A program made the translations under genes and the position numbers. Under the pieces are notes generated by a model. It saw nothing but the letters and a program-made list of their open reading frames with translations. It ran no database searches and had not been told where the DNA came from. 64,000 nucleotides of DNA, taken from the NCBI RefSeq assembly GCF_039532215.1, contig NZ_BAAARN010000001.1, forward strand, positions 1,783,942-1,847,941, given 5' to 3'. This stretch comes from Pedococcus aerophilus. Its GTDB lineage: Bacteria > Actinomycetota > Actinomycetes > Actinomycetales > Dermatophilaceae. Below, piece by piece: positions 23,455 to 35,550 of the stretch; the first letter of the stretch is position 1; each line of letters begins with the position of its first letter.

Positions 23455-25082
23455 ACGTCAGCCTCGTCCCCATGGCCACCAACGTCGGCAGCCCGGCGCT
23501 GAACATCACGATCTTCGGGATCTTCGTCCTCATCACCCTCGGCATCGTCATCCGGGCGTCGAAGAACAACAGCAGCGCTGCCGACTTCTACGCCGGCGGA
23601 CGCGCGTTCACCGGTCGCCAGAACGGCATCGCCATCGCCGGTGACTACCTGTCGGCGGCCTCGTTCCTCGGCATCGCCGGTGCCATCGCCCTCAACGGCT
23701 ACGACGGCTTCCTCTACTCGATCGGCTTCCTCGTCGCCTGGCTCGTCGCCCTGCTGCTCGTCGCCGAGCTGCTGCGCAACGCCGGCAAGTACACGATGGC
23801 CGACGTCCTGTCGTTCCGGCTCAAGCAGCGCCCCGTCCGCATGGCCGCGGCGATCTCGACCCTCGCGGTCTGCTTCTTCTACCTGCTGGCGCAGATGGCC
23901 GGCGCCGGTGGCCTCGTGGCCCTGCTGCTGGGCATCGACGACAAGGGCGGGCAGTCGCTGGTCATCGCCGTCGTCGGCGTCCTGATGATCGCCTACGTCC
24001 TCATCGGTGGCATGAAGGGCACGACCTGGGTGCAGATCATCAAGGCCGTCCTGCTCATCCTCGGTGCCGGCATCATGTTCGTCTGGGTGCTGAGCCGGTT
24101 CGGCCTCAACCTCAGCTCGTTGCTGGGCAGCGCCGTCGAGCAGTCCGGCGGCAAGAAGGTCCTCGACCCCGGTCTGCAGTACGGCAAGAGCGGCCTGACC
24201 AAGATCGACTTCATCTCGCTCTCGCTCGCCCTGGTGCTCGGCACCGCCGGCCTGCCGCACGTGCTGATGCGCTTCTACACCGTGCCCTCCTCCAAGGAGG
24301 CCCGGAAGTCGGTCGAGTGGGCCATCTGGCTCATCGGCATCTTCTACCTGTTCACCCTCGTGCTCGGGTACGGCGCCGCCGCCCTCGTCGGCCCGAAGGT
24401 CATCGCCGCCGCCCCCGGCAAGGCCAACTCGGCCGCGCCGCTGCTCGCCTACGAGCTCGGTGGCGAGCTCCTGCTCGGCATCATCTCGGCGGTCGCGTTC
24501 GCGACGATCCTCGCGGTCGTCGCCGGCCTGACCATCACCGCCAGCGCGAGCCTCTCGCACGACATCTACAACTCCGTCATCAAGGAGGGCACCGCCACCC
24601 CGGAGCAGGAGGTCAGGGTCGCCCGCATCACCGCGGTCGTCATCGGCATCTTCGCGATCTTCGGCGGCATCCTCGCCAACGGCCAGAACATCGCGTTCCT
24701 CGTCGCCCTCGCGTTCGCCATCGCGGCGTCCGCGAACCTCCCGACGATCCTCTACTCGCTGTTCTGGAAGCGGTTCAACACCCGGGGCGCGCTGTGGTCG
24801 ATCTACGGCGGTCTCATCACGGCGCTGACGCTGATCATCTTCAGCCCGGTCGTCTCCGGGAAGCCGGTCGACCCGGCGACCGGCAAGTCGCTGTCGATGC
24901 TGCAGGGCACCGACTTCCACTGGTTCCCGCTCGACAACCCCGGCATCGTCTCGATCCCGCTGGCCTTCGTCCTGGGCTGGCTCGGCACCGTGACGAGCAA
25001 GGAGTTCAACGCCGCCAAGTACGCCGAGATGGAGGTCCGGTCCCTCACCGGCCACGGCGCCGAGAAGGCGACCTCCCACTAG
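23451..25082 (+). CDS. actP: Cation/acetate symporter
   Basis: A 543-residue SSS-family transporter. It shows the ActP pattern: SAADFYAGGRAFTGRQNGIAIAG then DYLSAASFLGIAG (about 42-77), FYLLAQMAGAGGLVALLLG, GTTWVQIIKAVLL, and GLPHVLMRFYTVP (about 266). A cluster of 13-14 membrane helices fits sodium-coupled uptake of acetate or related acids. With acetyl-CoA synthetase at 27045 it forms an acetate-use route that feeds malate synthase at 31641. A strong terminator follows at 25130. Confidence 0.9.
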   Translation: MNVSLVPMATNVGSPALNITIFGIFVLITLGIVIRASKNNSSAADFYAGGRAFTGRQNGIAIAGDYLSAASFLGIAGAIALNGYDGFLYSIGFLVAWLVALLLVAELLRNAGKYTMADVLSFRLKQRPVRMAAAISTLAVCFFYLLAQMAGAGGLVALLLGIDDKGGQSLVIAVVGVLMIAYVLIGGMKGTTWVQIIKAVLLILGAGIMFVWVLSRFGLNLSSLLGSAVEQSGGKKVLDPGLQYGKSGLTKIDFISLSLALVLGTAGLPHVLMRFYTVPSSKEARKSVEWAIWLIGIFYLFTLVLGYGAAALVGPKVIAAAPGKANSAAPLLAYELGGELLLGIISAVAFATILAVVAGLTITASASLSHDIYNSVIKEGTATPEQEVRVARITAVVIGIFAIFGGILANGQNIAFLVALAFAIAASANLPTILYSLFWKRFNTRGALWSIYGGLITALTLIIFSPVVSGKPVDPATGKSLSMLQGTDFHWFPLDNPGIVSIPLAFVLGWLGTVTSKEFNAAKYAEMEVRSLTGHGAEKATSH

Positions 25083-25129
25083 GTCGGCCACCGACCGAGG
25101 GCGCCCTGCGCCACCCGGTCCCTGCGAAC

Positions 25130-25168
25130 CACGGTGCCGCGTCCCCGCACAGGGGGCGCGGCACCGTG
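25130..25168 (+). terminator. Terminator after actP
   Basis: CACGGTGCCGCG (25130-25141) pairs with CGCGGCACCGTG (25157-25168), and the loop side adds CCCC/GGGG pairs. It lies 47 bp after the actP stop and should end that transcript. Confidence 0.7.
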
Positions 25169-25237
25169 CTGTCCGGGGCGCCATATCGGGGCGCCACACC
25201 GGGCGCCACACCGGGCGCGACGCGGTCCACGGCTCAG

Positions 25238-25262
25238 GCGGACGTATCGAGCGGACGTATCG
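25238..25262. repeat. Direct repeat GCGGACGTATCG
   Basis: Two copies of GCGGACGTATCG (25238-25249 and 25251-25262) with a 13-bp period lie about 80 bp upstream of the secreted AMIN-like gene. They may be a regulator site for that gene. The case rests on the repeat and position only. Confidence 0.3.
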
Positions 25263-25343
25263 GGACGACACGCCCAGCGCCCGTTCGGGGGTCAACCCGA
25301 CAGGGACGGGCCGCGTCGTTGGGGTGTCCGAAAGGGGGACACC

Positions 25344-25943
25344 ATGAACACGTTCCGCAACCCACGACCGGCCATCCGGTCACTCGTCGTCGCCGCCGCC
25401 ATCGGGGCCATCCCCGTCACCGCCGCCCTCGCCTCCCCGGCGACCGCGACCACCACGCAGTCCACCACCGCCACGACCGCCGCTCCCTACTGCGGCATCA
25501 CGTGGGGCTCGCTCGCCAAGACCCGCAGCACCATGGCCATCGGCCCGGTCACCGGGGTCCGCTCCGGCCGCCACACCTGCTACGACCGACTGGTCGTGGA
25601 CCTCAAGGGGAGGGCGCCCGGTTACACCGTCAAGTACGTCAGCAACGTCTACACCGAGGGCGAGGGCGCCCTGGTCCCGCTCCGCGGCGGGGCCAAGCTG
25701 CTCGTCGTCGTGAACGCCCCGTCCTACGACCAGAACGGCAACGCGTCGTTCGTGCCCAGGAACCCCAAGGAGGTCGTCGACGTCACCGGCTACACGACCT
25801 TCCGGCAGGTCGCCTGGGCCGGGTCGTTCGAGGGCTACACCTCGATGGGGCTCGGGGTCAGGGCCCGGCTGCCGTTCCGGGCGTTCACCATCACCGACGC
25901 GACCACGAGCCGCCTCGTCATCGACGTCGCCCACCGCTGGTAG
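25344..25943 (+). CDS. Secreted AMIN-like domain protein
   Basis: A 199-residue protein from ATG 25344, with AAAGGGGGACACC before the start. A signal peptide is clear: basic start (NTFRNPRPAIRS), hydrophobic core (LVVAAAIGAIPVTAALA) and a likely cleavage near ASPATA. The mature part (from CGITWGSLAKTRSTM to the end LVIDVAHRW) fits the AMIN-like domain common in actinobacterial secreted proteins, a beta-sandwich with HTCYDRLVVDLKG, VPLRGGAKL and a final SRLVIDVAH strand. Two Cys may form a disulfide. The function is not known; a cell-envelope role is likely. Confidence 0.75.
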   Translation: MNTFRNPRPAIRSLVVAAAIGAIPVTAALASPATATTTQSTTATTAAPYCGITWGSLAKTRSTMAIGPVTGVRSGRHTCYDRLVVDLKGRAPGYTVKYVSNVYTEGEGALVPLRGGAKLLVVVNAPSYDQNGNASFVPRNPKEVVDVTGYTTFRQVAWAGSFEGYTSMGLGVRARLPFRAFTITDATTSRLVIDVAHRW

Positions 25944-25963
25944 GCGCACGTCTGCACCGCTTC

Positions 25964-26023
25964 GTGCCAGCAACGCTCGTCACCGTGACCCGCCACGCCG
26001 TCACCGACGAGCGTTGCTCGCAC
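25964..26023. terminator. Bidirectional terminator between convergent genes
   Basis: Arms of 18 bp with one mismatch (25964-25981 and 26006-26023; the inner 13 bp are perfect, AGCAACGCTCGTC) flank a 24-bp loop. They lie between the convergent genes ending at 25943 and 26048. Confidence 0.65.
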
Positions 26024-26047
26024 AGAGCCGGGTATGGCGCCCGCTGG

Positions 26048-26905
26048 TCAGTGCGTGGAGGGCGCCGACCGGCGGTGCGCGGCCCCGCGGCCAGCACGCA
26101 GCACGACGATGACGACGGCGAGCACGCCGGCGACGGCGAACCACCGCGTCGAGGACGTCAGCAGGGCCTCGGAGTAGGTCCACCACTGGGTGCGCACGAA
26201 GTCCCACGACGCCTCGGCGACGGTCCGTGCCTGGTCGCTCACGGGGACACCGCCGGACCCGGGACGGACGAGGTCCCATCCGTAGGACAGCGCCCGCGCC
26301 AGCAGCGCGAAGACCAACCAGGTGACGACCAGCCGCACCAGGCTGAGGACGGTCGGGGCGACCCGCTGCCACGTCGCCACCGCGAACGGCAGGGCGAGGG
26401 CCAGAGCGAGCGCGAGGCCCCGGGGCCAGGTCGTCGGCGAGAACCCCGCCACCACGGCAAGCACCGTCGCGGCGGCGAGTGCCCCCTTGGCTCCTCGCGC
26501 GCCCAGCACGATCCCGAGCAGGGCGCCCCCACCGAGCAGGGCGGCCAGGACGGCCCGCTCGTGCGGGTAGGTGTCCGTGGCGGGACCGTCGAGCAACCAG
26601 CCCAGCCCGCTGAACAGCACGACGATCGCGAACCGCGGCCAGGGCGAACGCACGACGAGCGAGACCGAAGCTGCAGCGGCGGTCGCCCCGAGGAAGAGCA
26701 CGTCGCCCTCGAACACGTCGAGCGGCAGGTGCAGCCATGACTCCAGGCCGAGGAAGCCGACCGGCCACCACAGGAGCGCTCCGACGAGGACCGACAAGGG
26801 CGCCCAGAGCCGTCGGAGGAGCCCGGCGCCGGATCGCGCCGGTCCGGTGCGGCCGGCCGGGCCGTCGGGTGAGGACTGCTGCGTCGTCGCGGTCGGGGTG
26901 GTCAC
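26048..26905 (-). CDS. Multi-pass membrane protein
   Basis: A 285-residue protein if GTG 26905 ([10 protein letters not shown]) is the start; longer in-frame starts would run under acs. It has about seven hydrophobic segments ([97 protein letters not shown] and [15 protein letters not shown]). No catalytic motif is visible. It is divergent from acs with a 139-bp gap. It may be a conserved actinobacterial integral membrane protein of unknown role. Confidence 0.65.
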   Translation of the reverse strand: MTTPTATTQQSSPDGPAGRTGPARSGAGLLRRLWAPLSVLVGALLWWPVGFLGLESWLHLPLDVFEGDVLFLGATAAAASVSLVVRSPWPRFAIVVLFSGLGWLLDGPATDTYPHERAVLAALLGGGALLGIVLGARGAKGALAAATVLAVVAGFSPTTWPRGLALALALALPFAVATWQRVAPTVLSLVRLVVTWLVFALLARALSYGWDLVRPGSGGVPVSDQARTVAEASWDFVRTQWWTYSEALLTSSTRWFAVAGVLAVVIVVLRAGRGAAHRRSAPSTH

Positions 26906-27044
26906 GGCGACGAGGCTAGCCGTTCGGCGAGCCCAGCGGTCCGTCCGACGAGCACGCCGACCGCTCCCCTTGCAGTGGCGGGGGTCGTGCGGGTTGGCTG
27001 GGGGTAGCAAGCCATCGACGTCTTCAGCTGTCCCAGGAGGAACC

Positions 27045-29030
<1,986 letters not shown>

Positions 29031-29050
29031 CCTCCTCCCCACCACCAGCG

Positions 29051-29093
29051 ACGGGTATGCCGCGGACGCACCGTGCGTCCGCGGCATACCCGT
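29051..29093 (+). terminator. Terminator after acs
   Basis: A perfect 20-bp stem (29051-29070 with 29074-29093) and a 3-nt loop (CCG) lie 20 bp after the acs stop. This is among the strongest hairpins in the window. Confidence 0.8.
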
Positions 29094-29292
29094 GTCCGGG
29101 GTGGGACCACCACAGAACCTCCTGCGGAACCCCACTGGCCCGCCTCGGTCTGGGCATCGCTCCACGTCAGAGCACAGGTCGGGCTCCTGCGCGACCGCTG
29201 CCCAGCGCGCGCCCGGACGCGGGCTGTGTCAGGGTCGAACGACGACAGATCGGCACGAACCGGGGCCGACCCGAGCAGGAGGAGATTGATCA

Positions 29293-29739
29293 ATGTCAGC
29301 TGACGAGAAGGTCGCCAAGGACCTCGTGGAGACCCTCAAGGACGGCCGCAACGGCTTCCGTTCCGCCGCCGAGAAGCTGCGCGACAGCGACAGCCCGGAG
29401 GCCGCGTCCACCCTTGAGCGCCTCGCCGAGCAGCGCGCCGGCTTCGCCCGCGACATCGTCGCGATGGGTCACGAGTACGGCGACGACGTCGACGAGAGCG
29501 GCTCGGTCGCCGCCACGCTGCACCGCGGCTGGCTCTCGCTCAAGGACGCACTCACCGGTGACGACGCCTCGGGCGTGCTCGGTGCAGCCGTGACCGGCGA
29601 GGACCACGCCGTCTCGGAGTACGAGAAGGCGCTCAAGGAGGACGACCTGAGCGACGGGTTCCGCACCGTCGTCCAGCAGCAGCACGCCGCCATCGTGGCC
29701 GCGCGCGACGAGGTCAAGGCGCTCCAGCAGACCGCCTGA
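29293..29739 (+). CDS. DUF2383-like four-helix-bundle protein
   Basis: A 148-residue, highly charged helical protein with GAGGAG upstream of ATG 29293. Composition and pattern (DLVETLKDGRNGFRSAAEKL, LAEQRAGFARDIVAMG, GWLSLKDALTGDDASGVLGAAVTGEDHAVSEYEKAL, VVQQQHAAIVAARDEVKAL) match the PA2169/DUF2383 ferritin-like family of stress-associated proteins. Glu and His residues lie at ferritin-like positions in helices 3 and 4. It is monocistronic, with terminators on both sides. The biochemical role of the family is not established. Confidence 0.75.
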   Translation: MSADEKVAKDLVETLKDGRNGFRSAAEKLRDSDSPEAASTLERLAEQRAGFARDIVAMGHEYGDDVDESGSVAATLHRGWLSLKDALTGDDASGVLGAAVTGEDHAVSEYEKALKEDDLSDGFRTVVQQQHAAIVAARDEVKALQQTA

Positions 29740-29766
29740 CCCTTGCACCAACCCGGCACCACGAGT

Positions 29767-29810
29767 CTTTGAGCGCCTGACCACGTCCAGGCGTGGTCAG
29801 GCGCTCAAAG
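29767..29810. terminator. Bidirectional 19-bp terminator
   Basis: A perfect 19-bp stem (29767-29785 with 29792-29810) and 6-nt loop, flanked by CTTT/AAAG, lie between the DUF2383-like gene and the convergent phosphodiesterase gene. Its right arm includes the last codons and stop of the latter gene, so the hairpin does double duty. Confidence 0.8.
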
Positions 29811-30591
29811 TCTCCGGGGAGGTCGGGGCGGCCGGCATGGGAAGCCACTGGCCGCGCGCCACGAGCACCTCGCGCAGCAGGTCGGGACGGTCGCTGATGA
29901 TGCCGTCGACGCCGGCGTCCAGGACGCGACGCATCGCTACCGGGTCGTCGATGGTCCAGACGATGACACGCACGCCGATCCGGTGGGCGCCCTCGACGAG
30001 GCGCTCGACGACGACCGGCACCCGCCCCAGCCGCAGCGGCACGTGGGCGAACTCGGCCGTCGCCAGTCGCCGCGACGGCCGCACGCCGGTCCGGGACGAC
30101 GTGACCAGGGCGGCCAGCGAACGCCACCCGAGCGCGCTGCGTACGCCCGGCGCCTCGGCGCGAACAGTCGCGAGCCAGCTGTCCCACGCACCGGCGACGC
30201 ACACCCGCTCGCGGAAGTCCTTGTGCTGCAGCACCTTCACCAGCGGACCGATCGCGCCCCGGTCCTTGAGGTCGACGGTGAACCGCGCGTCGGGGAAGGC
30301 CTCGAGCGCCTCCGTCAGGGTCGGGATCGGCTCGCCGCCGTGGACGCGTATGCCGCGCAGGCTGGCCAGGGTCTGCCGCGCGACCGGGCCACGGCCGTCG
30401 GTCGCGCGGTCGAGGGTGTTGTCGTGGAAGCAGACGAGGTGGCCGTCGGCGGTGAGCTTGACGTCGGTCTCGAGGTACCGGAAGCCGAGGGCAGCGGCCC
30501 GTCCGAAGGCGGCAAGGGTGTTCTCGGGCGCGAGGGCCGCGCCTCCGCGGTGGGCGAGGGCGATGGGTCCGAACTCGGAGCCGTAGGCCAT
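29797..30591 (-). CDS. glpQ: Glycerophosphodiester phosphodiesterase
   Basis: A 264-residue GDPD-family protein. The catalytic start is ALAHRGGAALAPENTLAAF (His15, Arg16, Glu24 region), then ETDVKLTADGHLVCFHDNTLDRAT (metal-binding Glu and Asp, then His58), FTVDLKD and DGIISDRPDLL at the end, the usual TIM-barrel GDPD layout. No signal peptide, so it is cytoplasmic. It releases glycerol 3-phosphate from glycerophosphodiesters. The gene is monocistronic. The last four codons lie in the terminator stem. Confidence 0.9.
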   Translation of the reverse strand: MAYGSEFGPIALAHRGGAALAPENTLAAFGRAAALGFRYLETDVKLTADGHLVCFHDNTLDRATDGRGPVARQTLASLRGIRVHGGEPIPTLTEALEAFPDARFTVDLKDRGAIGPLVKVLQHKDFRERVCVAGAWDSWLATVRAEAPGVRSALGWRSLAALVTSSRTGVRPSRRLATAEFAHVPLRLGRVPVVVERLVEGAHRIGVRVIVWTIDDPVAMRRVLDAGVDGIISDRPDLLREVLVARGQWLPMPAAPTSPETLSA

Positions 30592-30707
30592 GGAACCAGC
30601 GTGCCCAAGGAAACGGGCCCCACGCGCCGGAAACAGCCGCTGGGACCACTGTTCACCCCATCAGGGACAACCGTTCGCCCGATGCTGCCGTGCCGTCACC
30701 GGCGGGG

Positions 30708-31505
30708 TCAGCCGCGAGGACCCCGCATCTCGCCGGAGATGGCGGTCGCTGCGCGGTGCAGCGGCCCGGTGGCCCGCGCGACGAACTCGTCGGTCACGCG
30801 CGTCACGGGACCGGACACCGACAGCGCCAGCAGCTGGGGGGCATCGGGAACGGCCACCGCGACGCAGCGGACACCGACCTCCTGCTCCCCCTCGTCGAGG
30901 GCGTAGCCGCGCTGACGGGTGCGCTCGAGCTCCGCGAGGAAGTCCTCGGGGGTCGTGAGCGTGTGCTCGGTCCGTGCCGGCATCCCGGTGCGCGCCAGCA
31001 GGGCACGGACGTCGGCGGGGTCGAGGTCGGCCATGATCGCCTTGCCGACGCCGGTGGAGTGCGGCAGGACCCGGCGGCCGACCTCGGTGAACATCCGCAT
31101 CGAGTTGCGTGAGGCCATCACCTGGCCGACGTAGACGATCTGGTCGCCGTCGAGCATGGCCAGGTTGACCGACTCGCCGAGCTCGTGCGCGAGGCGCTCC
31201 ATGTGCGGGCGGGCCCAGCGACCGAGCATGCGCGAGGTGGTCTCGCCGAGGCGGATCAGTCGCGGCCCGAGCGAGTACTGGCGCGAGGCCTCCTGGCGCA
31301 CATACCCCAGGTCGACGAGGGTGCGGACGAGGCGGTGGATCGTCGGCAGCGGCAGGTCGGCGTCGTTCGCGAGCTGCGACAGGCTGATGACGCCTCCGGC
31401 GTCGGCCATCGTCTCGAGGATGGCGAAGGCGCGTTCGAGGGACTGCACCCCGCCGGTCCGGGGCGTCGCCGGGACCGGCGCGAGGGTGGTCTCGTCGGTG
31501 CTCAT
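30708..31505 (-). CDS. IclR-family regulator, likely of glyoxylate/allantoin genes
   Basis: A 265-residue IclR-type regulator. N-terminal winged helix at about 20-80 (SLERAFAILETMADAGGVISLSQLAND, then PTIHRLVRTLVDLGYVRQ), effector domain at about 100-260 (LNLAMLDGDQIVYVGQV-type strand, LPHSTGVGKAIMADL, GYALDEGEQEVGVRCVAVAV, LSVSGPVTRVT). The ATG at 31505 follows GGGGAGAG. It is divergent from malate synthase and near many purine-degradation genes, the setting of AllR/GclR-type repressors, which respond to allantoin or glyoxylate. A 15-bp motif in its promoter recurs upstream of hyi, uricase and malic enzyme, so it is the best candidate to bind all of them. Confidence 0.88.
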   Translation of the reverse strand: MSTDETTLAPVPATPRTGGVQSLERAFAILETMADAGGVISLSQLANDADLPLPTIHRLVRTLVDLGYVRQEASRQYSLGPRLIRLGETTSRMLGRWARPHMERLAHELGESVNLAMLDGDQIVYVGQVMASRNSMRMFTEVGRRVLPHSTGVGKAIMADLDPADVRALLARTGMPARTEHTLTTPEDFLAELERTRQRGYALDEGEQEVGVRCVAVAVPDAPQLLALSVSGPVTRVTDEFVARATGPLHRAATAISGEMRGPRG

Positions 31506-31538
31506 ATATCTCTCCCCACGAGGCGAATGAGAAGAAGA

Positions 31539-31553
31539 TTTCGTATCATGGAA
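31539..31553. promoter_or_regulatory. Candidate IclR operator, malate synthase/iclR intergenic
   Basis: Read on the minus strand this is TTCCATGATACGAAA, fitting the shared motif TTCCAYGATRCGRAA. It lies 33 bp upstream of the iclR start and 87 bp upstream of malate synthase, suited to control of both and to autoregulation. Confidence 0.6.
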
Positions 31554-31640
31554 GTATCGTAGTGCCTCCTCCTCGCGGAGGAGCGCCGACCCGCGGTCCG
31601 GAGCACGGCCGCACCCACCGACAGTGAGGATGAGCCACCG

Positions 31641-33248
<1,608 letters not shown>

Positions 33249-33273
33249 CAGGTCACCGCTCGCTTGCTCCATC

Positions 33274-33349
33274 CCCACGAAACGGTGGTTGCTCGACAAC
33301 ACGGCGCACATGGAGCCCGTTTGGTCGAGCAACCGCCGTTTCGTGGGGT
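33274..33349. repeat. 24-bp inverted repeat between convergent aceB and guaD
   Basis: Arms 33274-33297 and 33326-33349 match at 23 of 24 positions around a 28-bp loop. They fill the gap between the convergent malate synthase and guanine deaminase genes, the second arm ending one base before the guaD stop codon. A bidirectional terminator is likely; the arm length is also compatible with a small mobile repeat. Confidence 0.65.
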
Positions 33350-34663
33350 TCAGCGGGTGGCGGGGCGGCGGAACCGTCCGGCGGCGATCTGGTCGCCGCC
33401 GACCCAGACGCCCTCGATGTCGGTCGTCGTGCCGAGCGCGAACACCTTGGCCAGCGCGTCCAGCGTCGAGCTGGCGTTGCCCAGCCCGACGTCGAGCGGG
33501 TTGCCAGCCTGCGGCAGCACCCACACCGCGTCGAACTGCTTGCCCACGGACAGGTCACCGACCTCGTCGGCAAGGCCCAGCGCATCGGCTCCTGCCGACG
33601 TCGCCAGCCAGAGCAGGTGGGCCGAGGTCAGGGCCACGCCATCGGCACCGAGCAGCTGCTGCATGAAGTAGGCCTGCAGGCCCTCCTTGAGCAACGAGAA
33701 GCCTGTGCCCGCACCGACATCCGAACCCAGTGCGACCCGGACCCCGTGGTCGAGGTGCCGCTGGAGGGGGAACAGCCCGCTGCCCAGCGCAGAGTTGCTC
33801 GTCGGGCAGTGCGAGACCGAGGCGCCCTGGCTGGCGAGCAGGGCGAGCTCCTCGTCCACGGGGTGCACGTTGTGGGCGAGCACCGAGTTGCGGTCGACCA
33901 GGCCGTGGTTCGCGTAGGTGTGGACGTAGTTCGTCCCGCCGAAGAGCCGCCGCACCTCGGCCACCTCGAAGAGGTTCTCGTTCACGTGGGAGGTGAACCA
34001 CGAGCCCTGCACCTCCTTGAACGTCGCCGCGCAGGACTCGAGCATCGCGTCGCTGGCGGAGAAGGAGAAGCGGGGTGTCACGGCATACCGGAGGCGCCCC
34101 CGGCCGTGCCAGCGCTCGGCGAGCCCGCGTGCCTCGTCGTAGGCCCGGTCAGGCGTGGAGAGCAGCTCGGGCCGCAGGCTGCGGTCGGAGACCACGAGGC
34201 CCGTGGTGACGCGCAGGCCCGCCACGTCGGCGGCGGCGAACATCGAGTCGACCGCGGTGGCGAAGTGGGAGCCGAAGACCAGCGCCGTCGTCGTGCCGGC
34301 ATCGACGAGGCCGGTGACGAAGTCGCGGGCCACGCCCTTGGCGTAGGCGACGTCGGCGAGCCGGGCCTCCTCCGGCAGGGCGCACTGGTCCAGCCAGTCG
34401 AGCAGCGGCATCCCGAGGCCACCGATGACACGGACCTGCGGGTAGTGGACGTGGGTGTCGACCAGGCCGGGCAGCAGCATGCCGCCGGGGAGCTCGATGA
34501 CGACCTCGTCGGGATGGTCGGCACGGACGTCCGCGAAGGCGCCGCGGGCCGTGATCACCCCGGTGTCGTCGACGACGATGCCGCCGTCCTCCTCGGCGCG
34601 CAGGGCACCGCCGGCGAACGGGTCGCACGGGGTGTCGACGATGCGGGCGCGGTAGAGGGTCAT
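33350..34663 (-). CDS. guaD: Guanine deaminase
   Basis: A 437-residue amidohydrolase. Metal-binding HVHYPQ (about 70-75), FSFSASDAMLESC, FTSHVNEN (about 227-234), a later His in NSVLAHNVH, and SHCPTSN and LGSDVGAGTGFSL (Asp about 330) are the signature of guanine deaminases (GuaD/SsnA branch). It converts guanine to xanthine, the substrate of XdhAB encoded upstream. ATG 34663 overlaps the xdhC stop (ATGA). It is the last gene of the xdhA-xdhB-xdhC-guaD operon. Confidence 0.92.
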   Translation of the reverse strand: MTLYRARIVDTPCDPFAGGALRAEEDGGIVVDDTGVITARGAFADVRADHPDEVVIELPGGMLLPGLVDTHVHYPQVRVIGGLGMPLLDWLDQCALPEEARLADVAYAKGVARDFVTGLVDAGTTTALVFGSHFATAVDSMFAAADVAGLRVTTGLVVSDRSLRPELLSTPDRAYDEARGLAERWHGRGRLRYAVTPRFSFSASDAMLESCAATFKEVQGSWFTSHVNENLFEVAEVRRLFGGTNYVHTYANHGLVDRNSVLAHNVHPVDEELALLASQGASVSHCPTSNSALGSGLFPLQRHLDHGVRVALGSDVGAGTGFSLLKEGLQAYFMQQLLGADGVALTSAHLLWLATSAGADALGLADEVGDLSVGKQFDAVWVLPQAGNPLDVGLGNASSTLDALAKVFALGTTTDIEGVWVGGDQIAAGRFRRPATR

Positions 34664-35550
34664 CGCTCGGCTCCCACGGACTCGGTGGACTCGCTGGACC
34701 GGCTCGGTTCGGCGGTCGTCGCGGCCCGAGCCCGCTCGGCGCCGAACACGCGCAGCAGGTCGGCGGCCACGCTGACGGCGATGGTGGCCGGGTCCTTGCC
34801 GCCGCCGACGACGAGGTCGGGCAGGCCGATCGGCGTGGTGATGCGGGCGAGGGTCTCGGGTGAATGGCCTTCTGCCGCAAGGCGTTGCCGGAACCTGCTC
34901 CACTTCGCCGACGAGCCAATGAGCCCGATCGACGCCAGGTGGCCACAGCGCAGCGCCGTGTCGCAGAGCGCCGCGTCCTCGGCGTGGTCGTGGGTCATGA
35001 CCAGGACGTGGGTGCCGCGCGGCACCTGGCCCAGGACCAGCTCGGGCACCGGCGCGTGGTGGACGTGCACCCGGGCGACGGCGTCGTCGAGGACCGCGAG
35101 GCGCTGCTCCGTGACGTGGTCGGCGCGCGAGTCGACGAGGTGCAGCTCGACGTCGTGCCGGGCGAGGATCCGCGCGAGCTCGAGGCCGACGTGGCCCATG
35201 CCGAAGATGGCGACCGAGGGAGCGACAGCCAGGGGTTCGAGGAGGATGACGACCTCTCCCCCGCAGCACTGCTGGCCGTGCTCGGCGCGGGCCTTGTCGT
35301 TGAGGGACAACGAGATCTGCTCAGGTGTGGCGGTCTCTTCGCTGAGCATCGTGCGTGCCCGGGCCACCGCGGTGGCCTCGAGGTTGCCCCCGCCGATGCT
35401 GTCCCAGGCGTCGTCGGCCGTGACGACCATCTTCGCCCCGGCCTCGCGCGGAGCGTGGCCACGGACGGAGACGAGCGTGACGAGGACACCGGTCCGGCGC
35501 TCCCGGCGGAGGCGCTCGACGGCTGCCAGCCAGTGCACGTCAGGCTCCAC
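34660..35550 (-). CDS. xdhC: Xanthine dehydrogenase accessory protein XdhC
   Basis: A 296-residue XdhC from GTG 35550 (VEPDVHWLAAVERL), which overlaps the xdhB stop by 11 bp. It has the N-terminal XdhC/CoxI domain (VLVTLVSVRGHAPREAGAKMVV, SIGGGNLEA, GQQCCGGEV with a conserved Cys pair) and a Rossmann-like C-terminal domain (VAIFGMGHVGLELARIL, IGLIGSSAKWSRF). XdhC binds molybdenum cofactor, helps its sulfuration and inserts it into XdhB. The 25-residue Ser/Glu-rich tail is outside the domain. Confidence 0.92.
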   Translation of the reverse strand: MEPDVHWLAAVERLRRERRTGVLVTLVSVRGHAPREAGAKMVVTADDAWDSIGGGNLEATAVARARTMLSEETATPEQISLSLNDKARAEHGQQCCGGEVVILLEPLAVAPSVAIFGMGHVGLELARILARHDVELHLVDSRADHVTEQRLAVLDDAVARVHVHHAPVPELVLGQVPRGTHVLVMTHDHAEDAALCDTALRCGHLASIGLIGSSAKWSRFRQRLAAEGHSPETLARITTPIGLPDLVVGGGKDPATIAVSVAADLLRVFGAERARAATTAEPSRSSESTESVGAER

